DNA of 9,193 nt from an uncultured Massilia sp. (GTDB lineage: Bacteria > Pseudomonadota > Gammaproteobacteria > Burkholderiales > Burkholderiaceae), in contig CAMPHU010000187.1 of assembly GCA_946886065.1 (NCBI GenBank), positions 1-9,193 on the forward strand, given 5' to 3'. The notes under the pieces were generated by a model. That model had not been told where the DNA came from. It saw nothing but the letters and a program-made list of their open reading frames with translations, and ran no database searches. Position numbers and translations under genes: made by a program. Positions 1-6,534 of the stretch are shown one piece after another. Numbering within the stretch: position 1 is the first letter of the stretch; each line of letters starts with the position of its first letter.

Positions 1-59
1 TCCTAAAGCGGCTCCACAAAGCGGATCCTAAAGCGGCTCCACAAAGCGGGTCCGCAAAG
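1..59. repeat. Short tandem repeats, about 25 bp unit
   Basis: Two adjacent 25-base copies (1-25 and 26-50) differ only in the last base (A or G). A degenerate third copy begins at 51 (TCCGCAAAG) and merges into the A-run of the terminator. Each unit is itself two related halves, TCCTAAAGCGGC (12) and TCCACAAAGCGG plus one base (13), so the stretch reads as five TCC...AAAGCGG half-repeats. The array is cut by the window start and may be longer. It lies just downstream of the flagellin terminator. No coding role is visible. Confidence 0.85.
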
Positions 60-89
60 AAAAAGGGCCAACCGTCGCGGCTGGCCCTT
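56..89 (-). terminator. Rho-independent terminator of the flagellin gene
   Basis: A 12-bp stem (63-74 with 78-89) has a three-base TCG/CGA loop. Read on the minus strand it is followed by TTTTTCTTT. The single imperfect pair is a G-U wobble in the minus-strand RNA but an A-C mismatch in the plus-strand RNA, which supports minus-strand function. It starts 34 bases past the flagellin stop codon. Confidence 0.9.
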
Positions 90-123
90 GATGATACCCT
101 GAGCTAGGCCCAGGAGGCAGCCA

Positions 124-978
124 TTACTGCAGCAGCGACATGACCATCGAGGACATGCTGTTCGACTGCTTCAGCATCGCGGTGCCGGCTTGCAGCAGCA
201 TCTGGTTCGAGGTCATGTTCGCGCTTTCGCTAGCGAAGTCCACGTCCATGATGCGGCCGGTTGCGTTCTTGGTGTTGGTGCTGATGTTGGCCAGGTTGTT
301 GTACACGTGGTTCAGGCGGTTGGCCGCAGCGCCCAGGCCCGAACGGACGGTGCCGACGTCGGCGATCGCGGTCTTCAGCAGGTCGATGGTGGCGTTGGCG
401 GTGGAGGTCAGTTCGCTGGCGCCGGTCGAAGCGGCCGAGTAGTTGGCGGTCGCGGTGCTGACGGCGCTTTCCATGGCCGACATGGCGGCCGACAGGTCGA
501 CGCTCATGGTCTCGGCGGTTTCCGCGCCGATCTGGAAGGTCATGGCGCCGGCAACGGTGCCGCCGACCAGCAGGGTTTCGCCGCCGAATTTGGTGTTCTT
601 GAGGACGTTGCCCAGTTCCTGGCCGAGGTTGTTGAACTCTTCCTGCATTGCTTTCTTGTCGTCAGCGGTCGACGACTGGTCGGCTGCCTGGGTGGCCAGG
701 TCTTTCATGCGGACCAGCATGTTGGTGACTTCGTCGAGCGCGCCTTCGGCGGTCTGCAGCATCGAAATCGAATTCTGGGTGTTGCGCATTGCAACGGCCA
801 TGCCCGAGCTTTGTGCTTTCAGGCGGGTGGCGATCTGCAGGCCGGCTGCGTCGTCCATTGCCGAGTTGATGCGGAAGCCGGTCGACAGGCGGGTCATCGA
901 GGTCGACAGCGCATTCTGGGTACGGCTGATCGAGTTTTGCGCGGACAGGGCGGCGTTGTTGGTGTGAAGGCTCAGCAT
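124..978 (-). CDS. fliC: Flagellin, short (284 aa)
   Basis: This is the structural subunit of the flagellar filament, exported by the flagellar type III system. The N-terminal D0/D1 region (about 1-140) shows the family pattern: MLSLHTNNAAL start, GFRINSAMDDAAGLQIA, then TAEGALDEVTNMLVRMKDLA. The C-terminal D1/D0 region (about 200-284) includes GRIMDVDFASESANM and ends in SLLQ. Only a short Ser/Thr/Ala-rich linker (about 155-200) lies between, so there is essentially no D2/D3 outer domain; enteric flagellins are far longer. The N-terminus resembles lateral-type (LafA-like) flagellins as recalled. The protein has about 20 Met but no Cys, Pro or Trp. An AGGAG ribosome site (985-989) sits six bases before the ATG. 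The gene appears monocistronic, bounded by its own terminator and by that of the upstream operon. The Ser/Thr-rich centre is a plausible O-glycosylation target for the nearby TPR/GT41 enzyme. The symbol is by family; lafA would be an alternative. Confidence 0.96.
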   Translation of the reverse strand: MLSLHTNNAALSAQNSISRTQNALSTSMTRLSTGFRINSAMDDAAGLQIATRLKAQSSGMAVAMRNTQNSISMLQTAEGALDEVTNMLVRMKDLATQAADQSSTADDKKAMQEEFNNLGQELGNVLKNTKFGGETLLVGGTVAGAMTFQIGAETAETMSVDLSAAMSAMESAVSTATANYSAASTGASELTSTANATIDLLKTAIADVGTVRSGLGAAANRLNHVYNNLANISTNTKNATGRIMDVDFASESANMTSNQMLLQAGTAMLKQSNSMSSMVMSLLQ

Positions 979-1060
979 TATAAACTCCTGGTATTTGGGG
1001 GTCGGGTCTCGAGTGCTTTCGCGCTCTCATCAGTACAAGGCGACAGCCTGAGCAGGTTCA

Positions 1061-1090
1061 TTAAGTGCCGTACGGAAAAATTTTTTCAAA
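1061..1090 (-). promoter_or_regulatory. Candidate flagellin promoter (sigma-28-like, weak)
   Basis: On the minus strand, GAAA, a 15-base spacer and GCACTTAA match the layout of the FliA consensus TAAA-N15-GCCGATAA, with 3/4 and 5/8 matches. The spacer contains a T-run and CCGTACG. It lies roughly 85-110 bases before the start codon. The core AAATTTTTCCGTACGGCAC recurs in similar form upstream of the TPR/GT41 gene (about 4681-4702), which strengthens a regulatory reading. The exact promoter class is uncertain. Confidence 0.4.
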
Positions 1091-1181
1091 GAAACGAAAA
1101 AAAGTAAAAACACCGGGCCTTCCCTCTGGGCAGTGTGATGTGCCGGGGACAGGTCTTGCCAAATTGATCATGAAACAGGCG

Positions 1182-1206
1182 AAAAAAAGGCCGGCATCGG
1201 CCGGCC
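1182..1206 (-). terminator. Rho-independent terminator after the aminotransferase
   Basis: A perfect 7-bp stem (GGCCGGC/GCCGGCC, 1189-1195 with 1200-1206) with a 4-base loop is followed on the minus strand by seven T (1182-1188). It lies about 20 bases past the aminotransferase stop codon. It closes the glycosyltransferase-aminotransferase operon and insulates the flagellin gene from it. Confidence 0.93.
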
Positions 1207-1225
1207 CGCCAGCGAGCAGGGTAGG

Positions 1226-2401
1226 TCAGGCCCGGTGCTGGACCACGGTGCGGATCACCTGGACGACGGTCTGGACCATGTCGGCATCCATGGTCTGGCC
1301 GGTCGGCAGGACGATCACGCGGTTGGCGACGGCCTCGGTGGCCGGCAGCACCAGGCCGGCATGCGGGAACAGCGAGCGGTAGGGCTCCATGCGGTGGCAG
1401 CCCGGCCAGAAATAGCGCCGCGCCATGATGTTCTCGGCGCGCAGGGCCTCGACCAGGCGATCGCGCGAGGCCGGGCAGTCCTCGGCCACTTCGAGCACGA
1501 CATACTGGTAATTATTGCGTTCGTTCTCGTCGTAGCGCAGCAGGGACAGGCCGGGGATGCCGTCCAGGGCTGCTGCATAGGCCTGGTAGTTGCGGCGGTT
1601 GGCGGCGATGACCTCGTCCAGCTTCGGCAGGTTGGCCAGGCCCATGGCGGCCGCGATCTCGATCATCTTGCCGTTGGTGCCGGGATGGCTGACCTGGTCC
1701 AGGCCTTCGAAACCGAAATTGCGCATCAGGCGCATGGTCGCGGCCAGCCCATCGTCGTTGGTGACGACCGCGCCGCCTTCGAAGGTATTGAAGAACTTGG
1801 TGGCGTGGAAGCTGAGCACTTCGCAGGCGCCGAAGCTGCCGATCATCTTGCCGCCCGAGCTGCAGGAAAAGGCGTGGGCGGCGTCGAACATCAGCTTCAG
1901 GCCATGCTCGTCCGCGATCTGCTGGAGTTCCGCCACCGGCGCGGCGCGGCCCCACAGGTGCACGCCGATGATGCCGGTGGTGCGCGGGGTGATCATGCGG
2001 CGCACCGCCGCCGGCGACAGGTTATGGGTGGCCGGGTCGATGTCGGCGAACACCGGGGTGATGCCTTGCCACTGCAGGGCGTGGGCGGTCGCCACGAAAG
2101 TGTAGGAGGGGACGATGACTTCGCCTTCCAGGCCGAGGGCGCGGATCGCGATTTCCAGGGCGATGGTGCCGTTGCACATCGCCACGCAATGCTTCACGCC
2201 CAGGTGGCGGGCCACCTTGTCTTCGAGTTCCTGCACCAGCGGACCGTTGTTGCTGAGCCAGCGGCGGTCGAAGATATCGGCCGCATACTGCATGAAGGCG
2301 TTGCGGTCGCCGATGTTCGGGCGGCCGACATGCAGCTGCTGCTCGAAGGCCGGCGCGGCGCCGTGGATGGCCAGGTCCTGGGGTTGGCGGATGGATTTCA
2401 T
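1226..2401 (-). CDS. DegT/DnrJ/EryC1/StrS sugar aminotransferase (VioA-like)
   Basis: This PLP-dependent enzyme (391 aa) is predicted to convert a nucleotide-linked keto-deoxy sugar to an amino sugar, using an amino acid as amino donor. The family PLP lysine is K202 in SFHATKFFNTFEGGAVVT; D173 and H176 of FDAAHAF form the cofactor-binding motif. Further family marks are GRPNIGDR (about 26-33), MCNGTIALEIAIRALGL, EVIVPSYTFVATAHA, GTNGKMIEIAAAMGL and the C-terminal RRYFWPGCHRMEPYR. As recalled, ATKFFNTFEGGA and PGCHRMEPYR resemble VioA (dTDP-4-amino-4,6-dideoxyglucose) and FdtB/QdtB-type enzymes, so the product is probably Qui4N or a 3-amino isomer. Length is normal for the family. The start is fixed by GAGGA six bases upstream (2408-2412) and by an ATGA overlap with the preceding gene, which implies translational coupling. 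The frame stays open further upstream, but only as the antiparallel-phase shadow of the TPR gene. No 4,6-dehydratase gene is present here. Family call is firm; substrate is inference. Confidence 0.93.
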   Translation of the reverse strand: MKSIRQPQDLAIHGAAPAFEQQLHVGRPNIGDRNAFMQYAADIFDRRWLSNNGPLVQELEDKVARHLGVKHCVAMCNGTIALEIAIRALGLEGEVIVPSYTFVATAHALQWQGITPVFADIDPATHNLSPAAVRRMITPRTTGIIGVHLWGRAAPVAELQQIADEHGLKLMFDAAHAFSCSSGGKMIGSFGACEVLSFHATKFFNTFEGGAVVTNDDGLAATMRLMRNFGFEGLDQVSHPGTNGKMIEIAAAMGLANLPKLDEVIAANRRNYQAYAAALDGIPGLSLLRYDENERNNYQYVVLEVAEDCPASRDRLVEALRAENIMARRYFWPGCHRMEPYRSLFPHAGLVLPATEAVANRVIVLPTGQTMDADMVQTVVQVIRTVVQHRA

Positions 2402-4572
2402 GCGGCTTCCTCTTCGTCGGACAGGTCGGCGAGCCGGACCTCGATGGGGGCGGCGGGCTGGCCGGCGCACCAGCGCTGCCACATCTGGCGCAGCGCCAGC
2501 TCCACGCCTGCGGCGGTGACGCCCGGGTAGCCGAGCAGGGAGTTGGCGAAGCGTTCGCGCATGGTGGAGCGCAGCGAGGCCAGCGCGGCGGGGTTCGTGG
2601 CCAGGAACTGGCCCAGGGCCGCATAGGCCTTGGCGTCGTCGGCGATGAAGGAACTCAGCCCGAGGTGGGCCAGCACCCAGGCGGCGCCCTGGTTGGGGGC
2701 GGTCGGGCCGAGCGTGGTCAGGGTCGGCACGCCCATCCACAGCGCATGGCTGACCGTGGTCGCCCCGGTATAGGGGAAGGGGCTGAGGCAGACGTCAACT
2801 TCGTGGTGCATCTTGAGGTATTCGCCCATGCCGACGCGCGGACGCAGCAGCAGGCGCCCGCGCGCGATGCCTTCTTCCTCGAACCAGGCGAGCAGGCGCG
2901 TGTCGGCGCCCGGCGTCATTCCGCCCAGCAGGAGTTTGGAATCGGGCACCGAGCGCAGCAGGTGGGCCCAGTGGGCGATCACTTCACGGCTGAGTTTGTT
3001 CGCACGGTGGAAGCTGCCGAAGGTCAGGTAGCCGTTGGCCAGCGCCGGCAACTCGTTGACCGCGGGCGCGTGCGGGTCCGGCGCGAAGGGCATGGCCAGC
3101 GGCATGCGCACGATCTGTTCGGTGAACTGGTCGTCGAAGCGGCCCATCGGGCGCAAGAACTGGTCGGCGAGGAAATAATCGATGGCTTGCATGCCGGTCG
3201 TGCAGGCGTAGCCGATCCAGGTCGCCTGGATGGGCGCCGGTTTGCGGGCGAGCAGGGGCAGGCGGTTGTTCGCGGTATGGCCGGACAGGTCGATCAGGAT
3301 ATCGATGCCGTCCGCCCGGATCTGGCGCTCGACCGTGTCGTCGTCCAGGCCGGCGACCAGGTGCCAGTGGGCGAAATGGGCGCGCAGGCGCTGGGTATGG
3401 CTGTCTTCCTTGCGCGAGTTCGAATAGGCGTGCAGGCAAACCTGGTTGCTGTGCTTGAGCACGTCGAGGATGGGTTCGATGAAGGAAGCGACCGCGTGAT
3501 TGAAGAAGTCGCCCGACACGAAGCCGACCTGCAAGGTGCGCTGCGGATGGCGGTCGTTGGCATGCGGAGTCCGCTGCGGCAGGCAGGGCGCTTCCCAGCG
3601 TTCGGCGAACTTGCGGTGTTCCGCGAACAGCACCTCGGGATCGTTGCAGGCGTGGCTCAGCATGAACAGCATGGCGCTGTGCGTGCTGGCCGGCTCCGCG
3701 CTGTGGGCGAGCGCAAGATGCCCCCAGTGCAAGCCCTGGCGCCAGTCGTTCAGGTCGAAGCACACGGTCGACAGGTAGCGCTGGGCGTCGGCGTCGTCGG
3801 GATTGAGCGCGAGGACGCGCTCCAGCAAGGCGAAGGCTTCTTCCGGCCGCTGCAGTTTCTTGAGCACCAAGGCCAGTTCGCGCAGCGCGGCCGGGTGGTC
3901 GGGCGCCAGCGCCAGGGCCTGCCGGTAGCTGGTCTCGGCCGCCTCGAGCTGCTTCAGTTCGAGCAGGCAGAAGGCGAGGCGCAGCGTTCCTTCCTGGTGG
4001 CCCGGCTTGAGCTCCAGCAAGCGGCGGAAACACGCGGCCGCTTCCTCGAACTGCTTCAGGCGCATCAGGGTGGTGCCGAGGTCATAGGCGGCGTCGGCAT
4101 GCCCGGGCGCGAGTTCGCACACGCGCCGCAAGGTGGCGGCGGTGGCCTCGACGTCCCCCAGGCCGTTCTCGGCGGCCGCCACGCAGAGCAGCATGTTGGC
4201 GTCGTCGGGGCGCAGTTCGGCCGCGCGGCGGGCGCTGGCCAGGGCCGCATCGAACTGCTCCAGCTCGCGCAGCACGACGCTCAGGCCCTTGTGCAGGGCC
4301 GCATCCTGGGCCTGAAACTGCAGCGCACGCCGGAAGCTGTCGGCCGCGGCTTCGTGCTGGCCGAGCGCGCTCAGTCCGCCGGCCAGCACCTGGTGCAGGT
4401 CGGCCAGGCCGGGCTGGAGCTCGAGCGCGCGCTGCAGGCTGGCGACCCCGTCCTGGAGCCGGTCGCGCTTGAGCAGCGCCAGGCCCAGCATGGCGTGGGC
4501 GCGCGCGTCGCGCGGGTTGGCGCGGATCGCGCGGCGGTGGTGGTCGATTTGCGCGGCAAGCTTGTCGGTCAT
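2398..4572 (-). CDS. TPR protein with O-GlcNAc-transferase-like (GT41) domain
   Basis: This is a 724-aa cytoplasmic protein. Residues 23-294 hold eight consecutive, uninterrupted 34-residue TPRs, a substrate-binding superhelix. A linker leads to the GT41 catalytic region (about 345-700), with QVGFVSGDFFNHAV (H359 aligns with the catalytic-site His of human OGT), DILIDLSGHTANNRL, RKPAPIQATWIGYACTTG, DYFLADQFLRP, TFGSFHRANKLSREVI (K526 aligns with the UDP-contacting Lys), and DVCLSPFPYTGATTVSHALW followed by MGVPTLTTLG. These are the signatures of bacterial SPINDLY/OGT-type proteins that add a sugar to protein Ser/Thr. There is no signal peptide or membrane segment. The start is set by AGGA (4580-4583) seven bases before the ATG; the frame stays open further upstream, but no better ribosome site supports a longer form. 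It is the first gene of an operon with the aminotransferase. Its place beside flagellin suggests flagellin glycosylation, which is inference; the donor sugar is unknown. The acidic tail (SDEEEAA) is short. Confidence 0.92.
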   Translation of the reverse strand: MTDKLAAQIDHHRRAIRANPRDARAHAMLGLALLKRDRLQDGVASLQRALELQPGLADLHQVLAGGLSALGQHEAAADSFRRALQFQAQDAALHKGLSVVLRELEQFDAALASARRAAELRPDDANMLLCVAAAENGLGDVEATAATLRRVCELAPGHADAAYDLGTTLMRLKQFEEAAACFRRLLELKPGHQEGTLRLAFCLLELKQLEAAETSYRQALALAPDHPAALRELALVLKKLQRPEEAFALLERVLALNPDDADAQRYLSTVCFDLNDWRQGLHWGHLALAHSAEPASTHSAMLFMLSHACNDPEVLFAEHRKFAERWEAPCLPQRTPHANDRHPQRTLQVGFVSGDFFNHAVASFIEPILDVLKHSNQVCLHAYSNSRKEDSHTQRLRAHFAHWHLVAGLDDDTVERQIRADGIDILIDLSGHTANNRLPLLARKPAPIQATWIGYACTTGMQAIDYFLADQFLRPMGRFDDQFTEQIVRMPLAMPFAPDPHAPAVNELPALANGYLTFGSFHRANKLSREVIAHWAHLLRSVPDSKLLLGGMTPGADTRLLAWFEEEGIARGRLLLRPRVGMGEYLKMHHEVDVCLSPFPYTGATTVSHALWMGVPTLTTLGPTAPNQGAAWVLAHLGLSSFIADDAKAYAALGQFLATNPAALASLRSTMRERFANSLLGYPGVTAAGVELALRQMWQRWCAGQPAAPIEVRLADLSDEEEAA

Positions 4573-4680
4573 ACAGCCGTCCTGGCGGTGAAGAATGGGT
4601 TGGGCAGTCTGACTGCCGGAGAGCGCAGCGCGTTCATGGTTCGTCGCGAAAAGAAGATCGGAGAATTGTACTCGCCGTAT

Positions 4681-4702
4681 GTGCCGTAGGGAAATTTTTG
4701 TC
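4681..4702 (-). promoter_or_regulatory. Motif shared with the flagellin upstream region
   Basis: The minus-strand sequence AAAAATTTCCCTACGGCAC lies about 109 bases before the TPR/GT41 start. It closely matches AAATTTTTCCGTACGGCAC, found about 87 bases before the flagellin start. A GACA-N14-GCACATAC reading resembles a relaxed sigma-28 layout. It may be a promoter or an activator site; which one cannot be decided by eye. Confidence 0.4.
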
Positions 4703-4840
4703 GTGCACACGCAACTGAAAGTTTGCAATCTGTAGCAGTGAATTTTCTTTTTGGTATCAGCCGGCGCCGCCTTTTCGGGTAAGATCTCGCTTTCCGCGCC
4801 AGTCCTCGCACATCGCATCGCTCCACCGACCCCTGCAATC

Positions 4841-4858
4841 ATCCCGCCACTGCGGGAT
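4841..4858 (+). other. Hairpin in the dusA leader
   Basis: ATCCCGC, a CACT loop and GCGGGAT form a perfect 7-bp stem. An outer pairing of GCAAT (4835-4839) with ATTGC (4866-4870) could extend it across an asymmetric internal loop. No T-run follows, so it is not a standard terminator. It lies about 85 bases before the dusA start. Function unknown. Confidence 0.45.
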
Positions 4859-4943
4859 TCTCTGCATTGCGGCAAATTAATACGGCAAAGACCGATCGCG
4901 CGCGCCGGACCCGAACTCCCGAATAAGGCTTAGCAGGTAATCA

Positions 4944-5933
4944 ATGAAGTATGGAAAGCGAACACTCAGCGTAGCACCCATGATGGACTGGACCGACCGC
5001 CACTGCCGCGTGTTCCATCGCCAGATTACCCGTCATACCTGGCTCTACACCGAGATGGTGACCACCGGCGCCCTGGTCTACGGCGACGTCGAGCGCCACC
5101 TGCGCTACGACGACCTGGAACACCCGATCGCCCTGCAGTTGGGCGGCAGCGACCCGGCCGACCTGGCCAAGAGCGCCAAGCTGGGCCAGGACTACGGCTA
5201 CGATGAAGTCAACCTGAACTGCGGCTGCCCCTCCGAGCGCGTGCAGAAGGGCGCCTTCGGCGCCTGCCTGATGGCCGAGCCGCAGCTGGTGGCCGATTGC
5301 GTGAAGGCGATGCGCGACGCGGTCTCGATCGACGTCACGGTCAAGCACCGCATCGGCATTGACAAGAACGAGGACTATGGCTTCGTGCGCGATTTCGTCG
5401 GCACCATCGCCGAGGCCGGCTGCCAGACCTTCATCGTCCACGCCCGCAATGCGATCCTGAAAGGGCTGTCGCCCAAGGAAAACCGCGAGATCCCGCCGCT
5501 GAAGTACGAGGTGGCCTACCAGCTGAAACGGGAATTCCCCGAACTCGAGATCATCATCAACGGCGGCGTCAAGACTGACGACGAGATCGCCCTGCACCTG
5601 GAGCACGTGGACGGCGTCATGCTCGGCCGCGAGGCCTACCACAACCCCTATGTGATGGCCGACTGGGACCAGCGCTTCTACGGCGCGGCGGCGCCGGCCA
5701 GGTCGCGCGCCGAAGTGCTGGAGGCCATGGTGGCCTACACGGCGGCCCAGCTCGCCCAGCACGGCGCCCAGGGGATGCGCCTGAACAGCGTCACCCGCCA
5801 CATGCTCGGCCTGATGGCCGGCCTGCCCGGCGCACGCGCCTTCCGCCAGCTGCTGTCGGACCCGAAGAAGCTGGCGTCGGGCGATCCGCGCCTGCTGCTC
5901 GAGGCGGCGGCGCTGGTGGACGCGCGCGCCTGA
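4944..5933 (+). CDS. dusA: tRNA-dihydrouridine(20/20a) synthase DusA
   Basis: This FMN-dependent, NADPH-using enzyme reduces uridine 20/20a in the D-loop of tRNA. At 329 aa it has the normal length for DusA. The N-terminus SVAPMMDWTDRHCR is diagnostic of DusA over DusB/DusC. The NLNCGCPSERVQKGAFGACL block carries the catalytic Cys of the GCP motif (C95). VKHRIGIDKNEDY, TFIVHARNAILKGLSPKEN, IIINGGVKTDDE and GVMLGREAYHNPY are the expected TIM-barrel FMN- and tRNA-binding segments. A CAGGT ribosome site lies five bases before the ATG. The gene stands alone and convergent to the acyltransferase pair. It is strongly G/C-biased (46 of 60 bases G/C in 5221-5280) and has no evident functional tie to its neighbours; it splits two minus-strand sugar-modification operons. 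Confidence 0.98.
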   Translation: MKYGKRTLSVAPMMDWTDRHCRVFHRQITRHTWLYTEMVTTGALVYGDVERHLRYDDLEHPIALQLGGSDPADLAKSAKLGQDYGYDEVNLNCGCPSERVQKGAFGACLMAEPQLVADCVKAMRDAVSIDVTVKHRIGIDKNEDYGFVRDFVGTIAEAGCQTFIVHARNAILKGLSPKENREIPPLKYEVAYQLKREFPELEIIINGGVKTDDEIALHLEHVDGVMLGREAYHNPYVMADWDQRFYGAAAPARSRAEVLEAMVAYTAAQLAQHGAQGMRLNSVTRHMLGLMAGLPGARAFRQLLSDPKKLASGDPRLLLEAAALVDARA

Positions 5934-5947
5934 TCCTCTTCCGTCTT

Positions 5948-5970
5948 GCCCTGCCGCGGCGGGGCAGGGC
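5948..5970. terminator. Hairpin between the convergent genes, no U-tract
   Basis: GCCCTGCC (5948-5955) pairs perfectly with GGCAGGGC (5963-5970) around a 7-base loop. It sits in the 40-base gap between the dusA stop and the stop of the short acyltransferase. Its symmetric stem could act on both strands, but neither side has a T-run, so it may need Rho or mainly protect the 3' end. Confidence 0.55.
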
Positions 5971-5973
5971 GCG

Positions 5974-6534
5974 CTAGGCGCTCTTGCGGTAGAACTTCGC
6001 GGGCGTGCCGAACCAGACTTCATTGTCGGGCACATCGTGCCGGACCTGCGAGCAGGCCCCGATTTCCGCGTTCGCGCCGATGGTCACGCCCGGCATGATG
6101 ACCACGCTGGCGCCGAATTTCGATCCCCGTTTCAGGCGTCCCACCACTTTCTCGTTGTTCTTGCTGAGGACGGGGGTGTCGGTCACCACGAACGCATATT
6201 TCATGATGACTTCGTCCTCGACGATGGTGCCGGCCGAGAGCGTGCACCTGCTGCCCATCGAGACCTTGTTGCCGAGCACGCAGCCGTCACGGATTTCGCA
6301 GTAGGCCGTGAACGAGCAGTTGCTGCCGATCGTGACCCGCTTCCCGACCTTGCAATAGGTCCCCACTTTCGTGTTCGGGCCGATCGTCGAGCCGGCCTGG
6401 ATGAGCGCGAAATCCTCGATCACGCAGCCGGCCGCGATCTCGACCTGGTCCTCGATGATGACGAAGCGGCCGATGGCGACGCCTTCGGCGATCCGGGCGC
6501 TGGGGGAGATGCTGTTCAGGTTGTGAGCGTTCAT
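5974..6534 (-). CDS. Hexapeptide-repeat (left-handed beta-helix) acyltransferase
   Basis: This 186-aa protein has hexapeptide-type coils along nearly its whole length (about 9-175), for example ARIAEGVAIG, AGSTIGPNTKVG, GKRVTIGSNC and MPGVTIGANAEIG. It ends in the GTPAKFYRK motif typical of WbbJ/LacA-like sugar acyltransferases. Such enzymes are usually trimers that move an acetyl or other acyl group from CoA to a sugar hydroxyl or amino group. There is no signal peptide. Its ATG overlaps the TGA of the LpxD-like gene (ATGA), with AGGACGGA just upstream, so the two are probably co-translated. The resemblance to WlbB/WbpD-type N-acetyltransferases is only general: their TLVKRGATIG-like segment is here LKRGSKFGASVVIMPG. 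Base composition is lower than in dusA next door (70 of 120 bases G/C in 6121-6240), which hints at a different origin. A role in acylating the sugar made by the VioA-like enzyme is inferred; O-antigen or capsule modification is the alternative. Confidence 0.88.
   Translation of the reverse strand: MNAHNLNSISPSARIAEGVAIGRFVIIEDQVEIAAGCVIEDFALIQAGSTIGPNTKVGTYCKVGKRVTIGSNCSFTAYCEIRDGCVLGNKVSMGSRCTLSAGTIVEDEVIMKYAFVVTDTPVLSKNNEKVVGRLKRGSKFGASVVIMPGVTIGANAEIGACSQVRHDVPDNEVWFGTPAKFYRKSA

Larger units (their letters stand above)
4573..4943. other. Divergent intergenic region, TPR/GT41 gene and dusA
   Basis: This 371-base region holds the leaders of two divergent genes. On the minus side there is a small perfect hairpin in the leader (4603-4608 with 4612-4617), a TACAAT that could serve as a -10 (about 4665-4670) without a convincing -35, and the flagellin-shared motif at 4681-4702. 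On the plus side there is a 7-bp hairpin in the dusA leader (4841-4858). The dusA ribosome site CAGGT lies five bases before its ATG. No convincing small gene is seen, although several frames are open. Confidence 0.6.

Noticed and set aside
1..59. Possible CRISPR array
   Set aside because: The repeats abut each other with no unique spacers of 25-40 bases, and the 12/13-base substructure is that of a plain tandem repeat.
190..1107. A 305-codon plus-strand open frame opposite flagellin
   Set aside because: It is low-complexity Gly/Val/His/Arg translation with no ribosome site. The minus strand encodes an unmistakable flagellin.
2402..2740. N-terminal extension of the aminotransferase to an upstream start
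   Set aside because: The extension lies wholly inside the TPR/GT41 gene and reads as Arg/Pro/Ala-rich noise. The ATG at 2401 has a well-placed GAGGA and matches the family's usual length.
4665..4687. Sigma-70 promoter built on TACAAT upstream of the TPR/GT41 gene
   Set aside because: The -10 is good, but no -35 better than TTCCCT lies at 16-18 base spacing, so it is mentioned only within the intergenic description.
2665..4689. A long plus-strand open frame (674 codons) opposite the TPR/GT41 gene
   Set aside because: It is the antisense frame of a G/C-biased gene. Its translation is rich in Gly/Ala/Arg/Val/Gln without domain signatures, and the opposite strand has clear TPR and GT41 motifs.
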